Part shown: positions 1 to 7,846 of the stretch, in pieces
How the letters are laid out: each line of letters starts with the position of its first letter
Numbering within the stretch: the first letter of the stretch is position 1
From: Thermoplasmata archaeon
GTDB taxonomy: Archaea; Thermoplasmatota; E2; DHVEG-1
Direction of reading: 5' to 3'
Assembly: GCA_003649715.1 (NCBI GenBank)
Contig: QMSS01000024.1
Coordinates: 1 to 13,790 of the forward strand
DNA: 13,790 bases
Program-made: the position numbers and the translations under genes
Notes under the pieces: generated by a model
What the model saw: only the letters and a program-made list of their open reading frames with translations
The model's database searches: none
Told to the model about the DNA's origin: nothing

Positions 1-76
1 TCTTCTCCTCAAATAGCCGCCGGATAAACACTATTTGTTGATAATCTCCATACCCGATGTCCATACCCGCCCACAT
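1..76 (-). CDS. possible 5' end of a leftward gene, cut by the window start
   Basis: On the minus strand an ATG at 76-74 opens a frame with no stop to position 1 (25 codons). It begins MWAGMDIGYGDY and continues into a basic/acidic helix-like stretch ending RRLFEEK. A second in-frame ATG lies at 64-62 and may be the true start. The stretch is richer in G and C than its surroundings and uses CGG arginine codons, which the neighbouring genes rarely use, so it may be foreign or only chance. No Shine-Dalgarno (SD) sequence is seen. An AT-rich element near 143-153 could be a distant TATA box. I do not recognise the protein. The peptide reads like a real N-terminus, but 25 codons is weak evidence. 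Confidence 0.3.
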   Translation of the reverse strand, partial: MWAGMDIGYGDYQQIVFIRRLFEEK

Positions 77-255
77 TTGTTGTGAAAAAATGAGACCAAA
101 ACAATGACAATGAGTACGTACCCTGACAGGTTCGTTTTCTAGAAATAATTATCCACCCGCCCCCGCTTTAAGCACATATCTTTATACTGACTAGGTATAT
201 AAAATTATGTTTTTTAGATAAAAAAGAATATGCTGATTTATTTCTATCCACCTCC

Positions 256-298
256 GATAAATTTAAATAGAGATTTTTATAATTATCTATATTAGGGG
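256..298 (+). promoter_or_regulatory. TATA/BRE-like promoter and SD site of the C25 peptidase gene
   Basis: GATAA at 256-260 followed by ATTTAAATA at 261-269 resembles an archaeal BRE-TATA element. Transcription would start near 290. The leader then carries AGGGG at 294-298, six bases before the ATG at 305, a reasonable SD sequence. A second TATA-like TATATAAAA lies at 196-204. The rest of 77-255 holds no gene that I can support. Confidence 0.5.
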
Positions 299-304
299 AA
301 AATC

Positions 305-2509
305 ATGAAAGTATTTTATCCCATACTATTAGCAGGTATATTAGTCCTAGGTAGTTTTGGAGCAGCAGCCTTATCAGATGGTGACGTTAAGCAGATGAGA
401 ATCACAGTGTCCTTCCAACAACCAATCTTAGAGGAACAAGGAGAATGTATAAAGGTTAGTCTTGATAATGCAAACTCAGTTTTGATGAAGCCACATAAGC
501 CTGTTTTGCCAGCTTATGTTAAAAAAATTGTGTTTCCATTTGGCACAGAAATAAAACATGTGAGCTGCAAGGTACATAACATTAAGCAAAAAACTGTTTC
601 AAAGGAATTGATATCAGCACCTGAGCCTGTTTTAGCTGGAATTGACACCATAGACGCTGTATGGAAAAAAAAGCAGGAAACAGTCTATGATAACAGTCCT
701 TTTCCAGATAAACTGTATGAGTACGATGTAGGATGTGGACTACAAGGGGAGAAAAGAAATGTTATTGTAAAGATAAAGGTTTTTCCAGTTCAGTACATAC
801 CAGAGAAAAAAACTATAAATTGGGCGTCTGATGTTGAAATTGAAATAGAATATAAAGAACCACAACATCCATTTGTTTTTGATGATGAATATCCACTAGT
901 TGTGATAGGACCTGAGGAGTTTAGCAATGAACTAACACCACTTATATCACATAAAAACAGCAATGGCATATCATCCATATTTGTAAGTCTTGATGACATC
1001 TATAATGGTATATATTTCCCTGCTGAGGGAAGAGATGATCAAGAAAAGATAAAATATTTTATCAAAAACGCTATTGAAAACTGGGGTACAAGCTATGTAT
1101 TGTTAGTAGGTGGAAGCCAGAAGCTACCTGTGAGAACAACCCATGTACACATTGACTCCTCACCTCCAGATAATGAGGTTTTTGTCAGTGACCTATACTA
1201 TGCAGACATCTATAATGAAACAGGTGGTTTCTGCAGCTGGGATTCTAATGGAAACAATGTATTTGGAGAATACAACTGGGGCAACTCGCATCTAACAGAT
1301 GAAATAGATCTATATCCAGATGTATATCTCGGTAGACTGGCATGTATCAATGAAAACGAGGTTGAAACTGCTGTAAACAAAATCATAGCATATGAGAATA
1401 ATCAGGCATATACACAAGACTGGTTTACCAATCTTGTGGTATGCGGAGGGGACTCATTTCCTGGTGATAACAATGGTGTAGACGAGGGAGAATTTGTCAA
1501 CCAAGCAGTTATAGATATCATGGATGGCTTTATACCAGACAAAATCTGGGCATCAAATGGGAGACTGACAGGCATGTTTCCAACCGGGGCACAGGAGATC
1601 AGCGAAGCAATCAACAGTGGCGCAGGGTTTGTTGACTTCTCAGGCCATGGCAACACCTATGTATGGGCCACTCATCCACATGAGGACCACAACACCTGGA
1701 TACCCACACCTATGGGTGGATACCTCAACTCACCACATGTCACTGGACTCTCAAATGGAAACAAACTACCGATTATAGCCATTGGTGCATGCTCAACAAG
1801 TAAATTCAACTCAGACAGCGACTGTTTTGCATGGTCATTTATATCAAACCCAAATGGGGGAGGAATTGGAACATTTGGTGCAGCAGCATTAGGATGGGCA
1901 TACATGGGCGAATGGGTCACATCTGGCCTAATAGAGGGAATGGTGATAAAAACATTTGAGGCATACAAGGAAGAAAGTGCAACAACATTTGGAGAAATGT
2001 GGGGAAGAGCTATTATAAACTACATATCCCCTGGTATGGAAGATGTTGACTACAAGACAGTTGAGGAATGGGAGCCATTAGGTGATCCATCACTCGCCAT
2101 AGCAGGTCAGTCACAGGCACCAGAAAAACCAGCGAAACCATCAGGACCAACATCAGGGAGGATAAGAAAAACATATACCTACAGCTCTACTACAACAGAC
2201 CCAGACAACGACCAGATATACTACCTCTTCGACTGGGGAGACGGAAGCTACAGCGGATGGCTAGGCCCATATAGTTCCGGTGACACAGTAGAAGCATCAC
2301 ACACATGGACCAAAAGAGGAACATATGAAATACGTGTAAAGGCCAAGGATGAACATGGAGTACAAAGCGAATGGTCCGACCCATTACCAGTTAGTATGCC
2401 ACGAGGAAAAATGTTGTTCTATCAGCATTTCTTATATCTAATAGAAAAAATTTTCCCACGAATATATTTGTTTATACAATATCTACTAGAAAACACGGGA
2501 TACCATTGA
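305..2509 (+). CDS. secreted gingipain-like C25 family cysteine peptidase with C-terminal PKD-like domain
   Basis: Predicted extracellular cysteine endopeptidase of the gingipain (C25) family, which hydrolyses proteins outside the cell. The N-terminus has a signal peptide (short basic start, hydrophobic residues 5-22 ending near GAAALS). Residues about 25-200 resemble a propeptide-like beta region. The catalytic domain spans about 200-600: His448 lies in FSGHGN and Cys496 in IAIGACST, the spacing and context of the family's His-Cys dyad. A PKD-like Ig domain follows at about 607-697 (DPDNDQIYYLFDWGDG, ending in VKAKDEHG). The last 37 residues, 698-734, begin MPRGK and are aromatic and hydrophobic. 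I have seen comparable tails after PKD domains in archaeal secreted proteins and suspect an anchoring or sorting role. The start at 305 is supported by an SD sequence and the signal peptide. The next gene downstream also carries a PKD-like module. Substrate specificity cannot be read from the sequence. Confidence 0.9.
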   Translation: MKVFYPILLAGILVLGSFGAAALSDGDVKQMRITVSFQQPILEEQGECIKVSLDNANSVLMKPHKPVLPAYVKKIVFPFGTEIKHVSCKVHNIKQKTVSKELISAPEPVLAGIDTIDAVWKKKQETVYDNSPFPDKLYEYDVGCGLQGEKRNVIVKIKVFPVQYIPEKKTINWASDVEIEIEYKEPQHPFVFDDEYPLVVIGPEEFSNELTPLISHKNSNGISSIFVSLDDIYNGIYFPAEGRDDQEKIKYFIKNAIENWGTSYVLLVGGSQKLPVRTTHVHIDSSPPDNEVFVSDLYYADIYNETGGFCSWDSNGNNVFGEYNWGNSHLTDEIDLYPDVYLGRLACINENEVETAVNKIIAYENNQAYTQDWFTNLVVCGGDSFPGDNNGVDEGEFVNQAVIDIMDGFIPDKIWASNGRLTGMFPTGAQEISEAINSGAGFVDFSGHGNTYVWATHPHEDHNTWIPTPMGGYLNSPHVTGLSNGNKLPIIAIGACSTSKFNSDSDCFAWSFISNPNGGGIGTFGAAALGWAYMGEWVTSGLIEGMVIKTFEAYKEESATTFGEMWGRAIINYISPGMEDVDYKTVEEWEPLGDPSLAIAGQSQAPEKPAKPSGPTSGRIRKTYTYSSTTTDPDNDQIYYLFDWGDGSYSGWLGPYSSGDTVEASHTWTKRGTYEIRVKAKDEHGVQSEWSDPLPVSMPRGKMLFYQHFLYLIEKIFPRIYLFIQYLLENTGYH

Positions 2510-2563
2510 ATGGCATAAAAAGGATGGAGTAGATAAAACCCAATTATAACCTCATACCTCATA

Positions 2564-2580
2564 CTTCTATTTTTTCTTCA
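2564..2580 (+). terminator. T-rich probable transcription terminator after the C25 gene
   Basis: A pyrimidine-rich stretch with six consecutive T residues (2570-2575) lies about 60 bases after the C25 stop codon. Archaeal termination commonly needs only a T-run without a hairpin. The rest of 2510-2700 is AT-rich with no supported gene; the near-repeat CTCATAC CTCATAC at 2550-2563 looks like simple sequence. Confidence 0.35.
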
Positions 2581-2727
2581 TTCATCAAAACACTCTACTA
2601 CTTCTAAAAAAACATTTTATCTATACGCTGTAATCTCCATTTAGCAGGATGATAAAAAAAAGAATGATTTACTCTAAAATGAGGAAGGGTTAATAAAAAA
2701 GGAGGGGATTTAGAATGAGGAAAGAAC

Positions 2728-3757
2728 ATGAGGGTTAGATACCTAGATAAGAAAAGACCCTACGGTATACTACTAATCCAGATAAGCATTGCATCGGCAA
2801 TACTTTTTCCTCCTACATAATAGATGGTATCGCATTTGGATACAATCTGACAGTTGAAACAGATAAAACACAGTATCATCCTGGAGAGGATGTATACATT
2901 TATGGTTGTCTAACAGAAAATGGGGGGTATACCAATGTCAGCTGTTTGTGTAAACATAGCTGATCCGGATGAAAACATCATATTCGCCACATGTCTGCTG
3001 ACTAATAACACAGGATGTTATGGGATAATTTACACACTAGAACAGAATGCATCACCTGGAATCTATAATGTAACTGCAGAGTCATATGAATATGATGTAG
3101 AAGCATATACCACATTTGAAGTAATACTACACCCAGACAACCATCCTCCTTTCAACCCATCGAAGCCAGATGGTCCCACCGAAGGATTAGTAGGAGAAGA
3201 ATACATGTTTTCAACTAACACGGTTGATCCCGATGAAGATCAGATACAGTATGGATGGGATTGGGATGGAGACATGCTAACTGATGAATGGACAGACCTA
3301 CACAGTTCAGGTGAGAACATAACCACACCTCATATTTGGGACAAAACAGGGGAGTTATAACATAAGAGTGAAAGCCAAAGATGAACATAATGCTGAGAGC
3401 AACTGGTCAGAACCTCTGACCATACAAATCAAAGCATCTATGCTTGAAATCAAGAAAATCATGGGGGGAATCAGTCTAACAACAGTGATTAGAAACAATG
3501 GAGAGGAAAATGCTACCAATATAAAGCTAAAAATTGATATAAAGATCAATGGAACACAAGGATTGATACTACTAGGCTCACATACCGAGAAAACAATAAA
3601 ACTCATACCGCCTCAGAGAGAAAAATCCATTACCACAATAGCAGTTGGAATAGGAAAAATCAACATCACAGCAACGCTAATCACACAAAATACAGAGAAG
3701 ATATCAAAAACAGTAAATGGACTAATAATAGGATTCATAATACTAATAACTCCATAA
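2728..3757 (+). pseudogene. frame-disrupted secreted protein with Ig-like, PKD-like and CARDB-like domains
   Basis: This reads as one secreted protein split over two reading frames. From ATG 2728 a basic then hydrophobic signal-like segment (MRVRYLDKKRPYG, then ILLIQISIASAILF) runs to TAA 2818. Homology-like sequence resumes in another frame at about 2817 (LTVETDKTQYHPGEDVYIYG, an MG2/Ig-like strand pattern). It shifts again at the G6 run 2922-2927 into the frame carrying VNIADPDENI and a PKD-like domain (DPDEDQIQYGWDWDGD). That frame stops at TAA 3358. Dropping one T near 3356-3357 restores GEYNIRVKAKDEHNAESNW and then a CARDB-like domain with a hydrophobic end (VNGLIIGFIILITP). One missing T at about 2801-2805, one extra G and one extra T explain everything. 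A strong SD (GGAGGGG, 2701-2707) points instead to ATG 2715, whose frame stops after seven codons, so a fourth indel is possible. The alternatives are sequencing error and phase variation. Confidence 0.75.
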
Positions 3758-3774
3758 AAAATTTGATGCTATCA

Positions 3775-3785
3775 TTTTTTAATAT
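3775..3785 (+). promoter_or_regulatory. TATA-like element ahead of the Rqc2 start
   Basis: TTTTTTAATAT is centred about 33 bases before ATG 3814. That position suits a leaderless or nearly leaderless message. No SD sequence precedes 3814, which agrees with this reading. Confidence 0.35.
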
Positions 3786-3813
3786 TCAAACACATTTTGG
3801 TCTATCAAAAACC

Positions 3814-5793
3814 ATGATCCGAGAACTTTCATCATTTGACATATATGTGATAGCCACTGAAATGCAGGAATTAATAGGAAGCTACATAGACAAAATATAT
3901 CAGCTAAGCCCAGAGGAACTGCTGATTAAAATAAGAAATGTCAAGACAAAACAAAAAGAATACATTTATGCAAGAAATAGAAAACTATTGTGTGTAACAC
4001 AAAAAAGCTTCAAAATACCAAAAAAACCAACGACATTTGCCATGACACTACGTAAACATCTAGTAAACGGCAAAATCAAAGCAATAAAACAACATGAATT
4101 CGACAGGATAATAAAAATAATAATCAGCAAAAAAGAAGGATGCTACACACTCATTTTCGAACTATTCACAAACGGCAATATTATATTAATAGACGGCAAA
4201 GAAAAAATCATAATACCACTCATCACCCAACAATGGGCCCACCGCACAATAAAAACCCATGAAAAATACCAGCCACCACCCACGCAAACAAACCCATTTA
4301 AACTCAACTACAACAAATTTGTAGAAATCCTCAAAAACAGCAACAAAGACCTAGTACGCACACTAGCAGTCAACATAAACCTCAGCGGACCATATGCTGA
4401 AGAAATATGCAAACGAGCAAACATAAACAAAAACACTGACACACAAAAGATGGATGCAGAAATGCTCAAAAAAATTTACGACACTCTCTCCCAATTTCTA
4501 GAAACATTTGAGAAAAAAAAATTCCAACCCACAACAATCATACAATCAGATGGAAAAACAATAGACATCCTACCGATACCATTCAAAAAATACAGAGAAG
4601 AAAAACATAAAAAAACCAATAGCTTCAGCAGAGAACTACAAAAACTCATAGAACAAAACACTGAGGAAAAAAAATGGAAAAAAGAACACAGAAAAAAAAT
4701 TGAAAAACTAAACAGAAAACTAAAACAACAAACAAAGGCAGTCGAAGAATTCAAAAAAAGAATACAGAAAAAAAAGAAGGAAGGAGACATAATCTACCTC
4801 AACCTTCCACAATGCAACCAACTACTAAAAGAAATAGACATCCTGATAAAACAAAAAGACAAAAAACGACAGATAGAAAGAATCAATAAAAAAACAATTG
4901 TAAAAAAATTCGACCCGACAGCAAATGAACTAATAGTCCTACTGCCCGACGGAAAAGGCAAAACCGTAGAAATAAAACTTGATTTCCGAAAAACAGCTGC
5001 AGAAAATGCAGAAAAAGCATACAACGAAAGCAAAAAACTGAGAGAAAAACTAAAAGGCGCTCTCAAAGCAATAGAAAATACAAAAAAAGAAATAAAAACA
5101 CTAGAAAAAAAAGAAGAAAAACCAGCAGAAAAAGATAGAGAAAAGAAAAAAAAATTCTGGTTCGAAAAATTCAGATGGTGCATATCATCAGATGGAAACA
5201 TTATCATAGCTGGAAGAGATGCAAAAAGCAATGAGATAATTGTAAAAAAATATCTAAAAAATGGAGACCGATACGTCCATGCAGATATACATGGTGCACC
5301 TAGCTGCATTGTAAAAGACATAGACATACATGACAGAAAAAAACCGATTTCTGAAAAAACACTAAAAGAGGCATGTATTTTTGCAGCCTGCTACTCTAAA
5401 GCCTGGAAACAACAATTTGGTGAAACACAGGCCTACTGGGTACTACCCAGCCAAGTAAGCAAAACACCACAGAGTGGAGAATACATACCAAAAGGGGCAT
5501 TTGTGATACGTGGAAAAAGAAACTACTGTAAATGCAAACTACAACTCGCAATAGGACATATAACACTAAATAATGACATAAAAAAAATTATGGGTGGACC
5601 AATAGAATCAGTAAAAAAATTGGCAGATAAATATGTTATCATAGAACCAGGAGGTCTTAAGAGAAATGTAGTCTCCCAGATATTGTCAAAAACATTTAAT
5701 GTCCCAACTTACGAGATAGAACGCGTACTTCCACCTGGGGAAACAAACATAACTAAAACAAAAGGAATAGAAACAAAAAAAATAATAACTTAG
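3814..5793 (+). CDS. Rqc2/NEMF/RqcH family ribosome quality-control protein
   Basis: Archaeal member of the NFACT (FbpA/Tae2/NEMF/RqcH) family. Characterised relatives bind a large ribosomal subunit obstructed by peptidyl-tRNA and recruit tRNA to extend the stalled chain with C-terminal residues. The product is 659 residues. An NFACT-N domain starts at SSFDIYVIATEM. A long lysine-rich coiled coil lies at about 265-350, with a second helix at about 400-445. The NFACT-R (DUF814) domain begins about residue 447 with FWFEKFRWCISSDGN and includes KNGDRYVHADIHGAPSC. The EFDR motif puts Asp and Arg at residues 97 and 98 counted from ATG 3814, the same numbers as the essential DR pair of Bacillus RqcH. 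This favours 3814 over the in-frame TTG at 3763 and ATG at 3766, which would add an unusual N-terminal extension. The coding strand is extremely A-rich. Pelota follows 55 bases later. Confidence 0.92.
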   Translation: MIRELSSFDIYVIATEMQELIGSYIDKIYQLSPEELLIKIRNVKTKQKEYIYARNRKLLCVTQKSFKIPKKPTTFAMTLRKHLVNGKIKAIKQHEFDRIIKIIISKKEGCYTLIFELFTNGNIILIDGKEKIIIPLITQQWAHRTIKTHEKYQPPPTQTNPFKLNYNKFVEILKNSNKDLVRTLAVNINLSGPYAEEICKRANINKNTDTQKMDAEMLKKIYDTLSQFLETFEKKKFQPTTIIQSDGKTIDILPIPFKKYREEKHKKTNSFSRELQKLIEQNTEEKKWKKEHRKKIEKLNRKLKQQTKAVEEFKKRIQKKKKEGDIIYLNLPQCNQLLKEIDILIKQKDKKRQIERINKKTIVKKFDPTANELIVLLPDGKGKTVEIKLDFRKTAAENAEKAYNESKKLREKLKGALKAIENTKKEIKTLEKKEEKPAEKDREKKKKFWFEKFRWCISSDGNIIIAGRDAKSNEIIVKKYLKNGDRYVHADIHGAPSCIVKDIDIHDRKKPISEKTLKEACIFAACYSKAWKQQFGETQAYWVLPSQVSKTPQSGEYIPKGAFVIRGKRNYCKCKLQLAIGHITLNNDIKKIMGGPIESVKKLADKYVIIEPGGLKRNVVSQILSKTFNVPTYEIERVLPPGETNITKTKGIETKKIIT

Positions 5794-5818
5794 GAAATTA
5801 GAATAAAAAAGATGATGG

Positions 5819-5829
5819 TTTAATTTTTA
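5819..5829 (+). promoter_or_regulatory. TATA-like element of the pelota gene
   Basis: TTTAATTTTTA is centred about 25 bases before ATG 5849, placing the transcription start at or within a few bases of the start codon. There is no convincing SD sequence, so a leaderless transcript is likely. Pelota may therefore be transcribed separately from rqc2, although read-through over the 55-base gap is equally possible. Confidence 0.4.
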
Positions 5830-5848
5830 AGGGAATGTTGAGCTAGTT

Positions 5849-6898
5849 ATGAAGATAGTATTCAAAGACCTCAAAAAGGGTGAAATAAAAATCATACCAG
5901 AAAATCCAGATGATATATGGCATTTATACAATATTATAGAAGAAGAAGATCTAGTCCGAGCAGTAACGTTTAGAAGCGATAGTCAACAAAAAGATGGAAA
6001 AATCCGGTCAAAAAAAAGTGAAAAAAAACGAGTGAAACTTGGTATACGTGTAAAAAAAATAGGTTTCCATGAATTCTCAGATAGATTACGAGTACATGGA
6101 GTTATCGAGGAAGGACCACAAGATCTTGGATCATATCATACACTGAACATCACTGCTGACAAGATGAGCAAACTCTCAATCATAAAAAGAAAATGGAAAA
6201 AACATCAGCTGGATAGAATAGAGGAGGCAGTTAAAAAACGAAATCAACCCTCCCTGCTATTTGTATCACTTGATGAGGACACTGCAACAATTGCAATACT
6301 ACATCAAAGTGGCATACAATGGATTACAGACATTGATTCCGGGAGAACAGGAAAAATGTATGAAAGTAAAAATACTGAGCATGAGTACTATGATGAGATA
6401 ATATCTCTAATAGAGAGTTATAAAGAAGAGAATGCTCCATTGATTGTTGTTGGACCCGGTTTTGCCAGAGAAAAATTTGTAAAACATGGCAGAATGAAAA
6501 AACCTGAGCTTTTCAAAAAATGTATAACATATGGAACTGGACATTCTGGGATGAATGGTATAAATGAGGCTATAAAATCAGGTGTTGTAGAAAAAATCAT
6601 AAGAGACAATAGAGTATCATTTGAAACACAATTAGTTGAAAAACTGTTTGAGGAAATAAAAAGGGATGGCATGGCTGTTTATGGAGAAGAAGAGGTTTAT
6701 GATGCTCTCAACAGAGGAGCAGTAAAACAGCTTCTAATATCAGATAAGGTTATCAGGAGTGGAAAAGGTGAGGAGTTTATCAGACTAGCAAGACAAACAA
6801 ATAGTGTATTCACAGTTATCAACACGCAGCATGATTCCGGTAAGAAGTTTGAGGGAATAGGTGGGATAGGTGCTTTTTTAAGGTTTAAAATAGACTGA
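5849..6898 (+). CDS. pelA: archaeal Pelota (aPelota/Dom34), ribosome rescue factor
   Basis: Release-factor paralogue that enters the A site of a stalled ribosome with a GTPase partner (aEF1A in archaea), and works with ABCE1 to split the subunits. The 349 residues match the family's usual length. The N-terminal Sm-like domain covers about 1-128 and has the basic loop near residues 45-62 (KIRSKKSEKKR) followed by the GIRVKKIGFHEFSDRLRVHG strand region. The eRF1_2-like central domain spans about 130-255 and contains IVVGPGFAREKF. The eRF1_3 domain spans about 260-349 with AVYGEEEVYDAL and a GAVKQLLISD segment. There is no GGQ motif, as expected, because Pelota does not hydrolyse peptidyl-tRNA. 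It lies directly downstream of rqc2, so both ends of stalled-ribosome handling sit side by side. Its stop is only 8 bases from the stop of the convergent gene, so the 3' ends of the two transcripts almost certainly overlap. Confidence 0.96.
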   Translation: MKIVFKDLKKGEIKIIPENPDDIWHLYNIIEEEDLVRAVTFRSDSQQKDGKIRSKKSEKKRVKLGIRVKKIGFHEFSDRLRVHGVIEEGPQDLGSYHTLNITADKMSKLSIIKRKWKKHQLDRIEEAVKKRNQPSLLFVSLDEDTATIAILHQSGIQWITDIDSGRTGKMYESKNTEHEYYDEIISLIESYKEENAPLIVVGPGFAREKFVKHGRMKKPELFKKCITYGTGHSGMNGINEAIKSGVVEKIIRDNRVSFETQLVEKLFEEIKRDGMAVYGEEEVYDALNRGAVKQLLISDKVIRSGKGEEFIRLARQTNSVFTVINTQHDSGKKFEGIGGIGAFLRFKID

Positions 6899-6906
6899 GA
6901 CAAAAA

Positions 6907-7662
6907 TTAAATGAGACGGCCGAAACCCATGCCTATTATCCGCCATGATGTAGGTGGGGTATATTCTGTGTCTCGTAGGTCATCTAAAAAATTTCCGTCT
7001 GTGTCTGTGGATTTCTCTTCTGGCTGTATCTCTATCAAACTTCCATCATAGTATTCATATGATACTTCAAGGCTAAACGTGTTTCCCTTGTCTCTAAACA
7101 TACCTATTTTTCCAACTTTTACACTAACCTGTATGTTAATTTCTTTGTTCTCCCATTTATCACTGTAATACGGTGGTTCTCTTAGTTTCTGCTCTGCATC
7201 AAATATTGATTCCGCTTCTATAGGCTCATTTGAGGGTTCCTCCAGGTTGACATCCAGGGATAGCTCTATACGTCCATTTTTAGAGGATCTAGTCTCTACT
7301 GTTCCGTCAGGGGTTGTGATTTTTAATGTTATCTCATCTAGCCCCAATCCAAGTCTTTTTAGAAATCTTAGTCGAGGTTTATCATCTTCCCAGCTTAGGT
7401 TGAATGTTATGGTTTTTAGATTTCCCTGTGGTATGATTATGTCTGTTGTGTACGATGCTTTTTTAGACGCGCCGCCTGATATGGATGGCAGAGAATCAGA
7501 TTTTATGTTCCACTCCACATCATATACATGTGTCTCTGTCTGTGGTTCAGTGACTTCTTCCTCTGGTGGTTGATATAACGCGAGTGATATCACTGCGATT
7601 ATAACCACGGCAACTGCTATTAATATGATGAGTTTGTCGGTGTGTTTTAGATCTAGAATCAT
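6907..7662 (-). CDS. membrane-anchored extracytoplasmic protein of unknown function
   Basis: I do not recognise this family. Residues 11-29 form one hydrophobic helix (LIILIAVAVVIIAVISLAL) after a short DLKHTDK start, followed by an acidic, proline-containing linker (QPPEEEVTEPQTE). The remaining 200 residues look beta-rich, with alternating strands such as ITFNLSW, EITLKITTPDGTVETRS and INIQVSVKVG, as in small Ig- or jelly-roll-like extracytoplasmic domains. A late acidic segment, DTDGNFLDDLRDTE, resembles a calcium-binding loop, but that is only a resemblance. The start is supported by GGGTGAG at 7672-7666, three bases before the ATG, and by a TATA-like box about 39 bases upstream. The gene stands alone: it is convergent with pelota and 184 bases from the radical SAM gene. 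Likely topology is N-terminus inside with the domain outside. Confidence 0.8.
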   Translation of the reverse strand: MILDLKHTDKLIILIAVAVVIIAVISLALYQPPEEEVTEPQTETHVYDVEWNIKSDSLPSISGGASKKASYTTDIIIPQGNLKTITFNLSWEDDKPRLRFLKRLGLGLDEITLKITTPDGTVETRSSKNGRIELSLDVNLEEPSNEPIEAESIFDAEQKLREPPYYSDKWENKEINIQVSVKVGKIGMFRDKGNTFSLEVSYEYYDGSLIEIQPEEKSTDTDGNFLDDLRDTEYTPPTSWRIIGMGFGRLI

Positions 7663-7696
7663 CTACTCACCCTTCTTTTTGTCAAATATTTTTTTA

Positions 7697-7705
7697 TTTA
7701 TATTA
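7697..7705 (-). promoter_or_regulatory. TATA-like element of the membrane-anchored protein gene
   Basis: On the minus strand TAATATAAA lies about 39 bases before the ATG at 7662, giving a leader of roughly a dozen bases that still includes the GGTGAG SD sequence. The rest of 7706-7846 is very AT-rich and may also hold the terminator of the radical SAM gene. Confidence 0.45.
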
Positions 7706-7846
7706 ATTTTATCTTTTTGTAATTATAAGTATGTTTCCCCCTTTATTAAATTTTTCCTTTTATTATATATTGATTTATTTAATTTGTGATGTTTTTACCG
7801 TAGGGCAAACAAACAAAATTCAGTAATATATCAAAATTCTTTATAT

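Noticed and set aside
95..130. Possible box C/D small RNA
   Set aside because: Loose box-like words occur but not a properly spaced C, D', C', D set or closing stem.
2550..2563. Tandem CTCATAC repeat
   Set aside because: Only two copies in low-complexity DNA.
2715..2738. Start at ATG 2715 with a strong SD
   Set aside because: Its frame ends after seven codons; kept only as a sign of a possible further indel in the broken gene.
2818..3360. Stop-codon read-through (for example pyrrolysine at TAG) as the explanation of the broken gene
   Set aside because: The continuing protein lies in a different frame after each break and the stops met are TAA, so read-through cannot restore it.
4476..5327. 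Two open frames on the minus strand opposite the Rqc2 gene
   Set aside because: They are very rich in Phe and Ser, the direct reverse of the A-rich lysine codons of the coiled coil, and have no start signals.
7247..7573. Open frame of 108 codons on the plus strand
   Set aside because: It lies fully inside the membrane-anchored protein gene, which has good promoter and SD evidence, and has no domain-like pattern.
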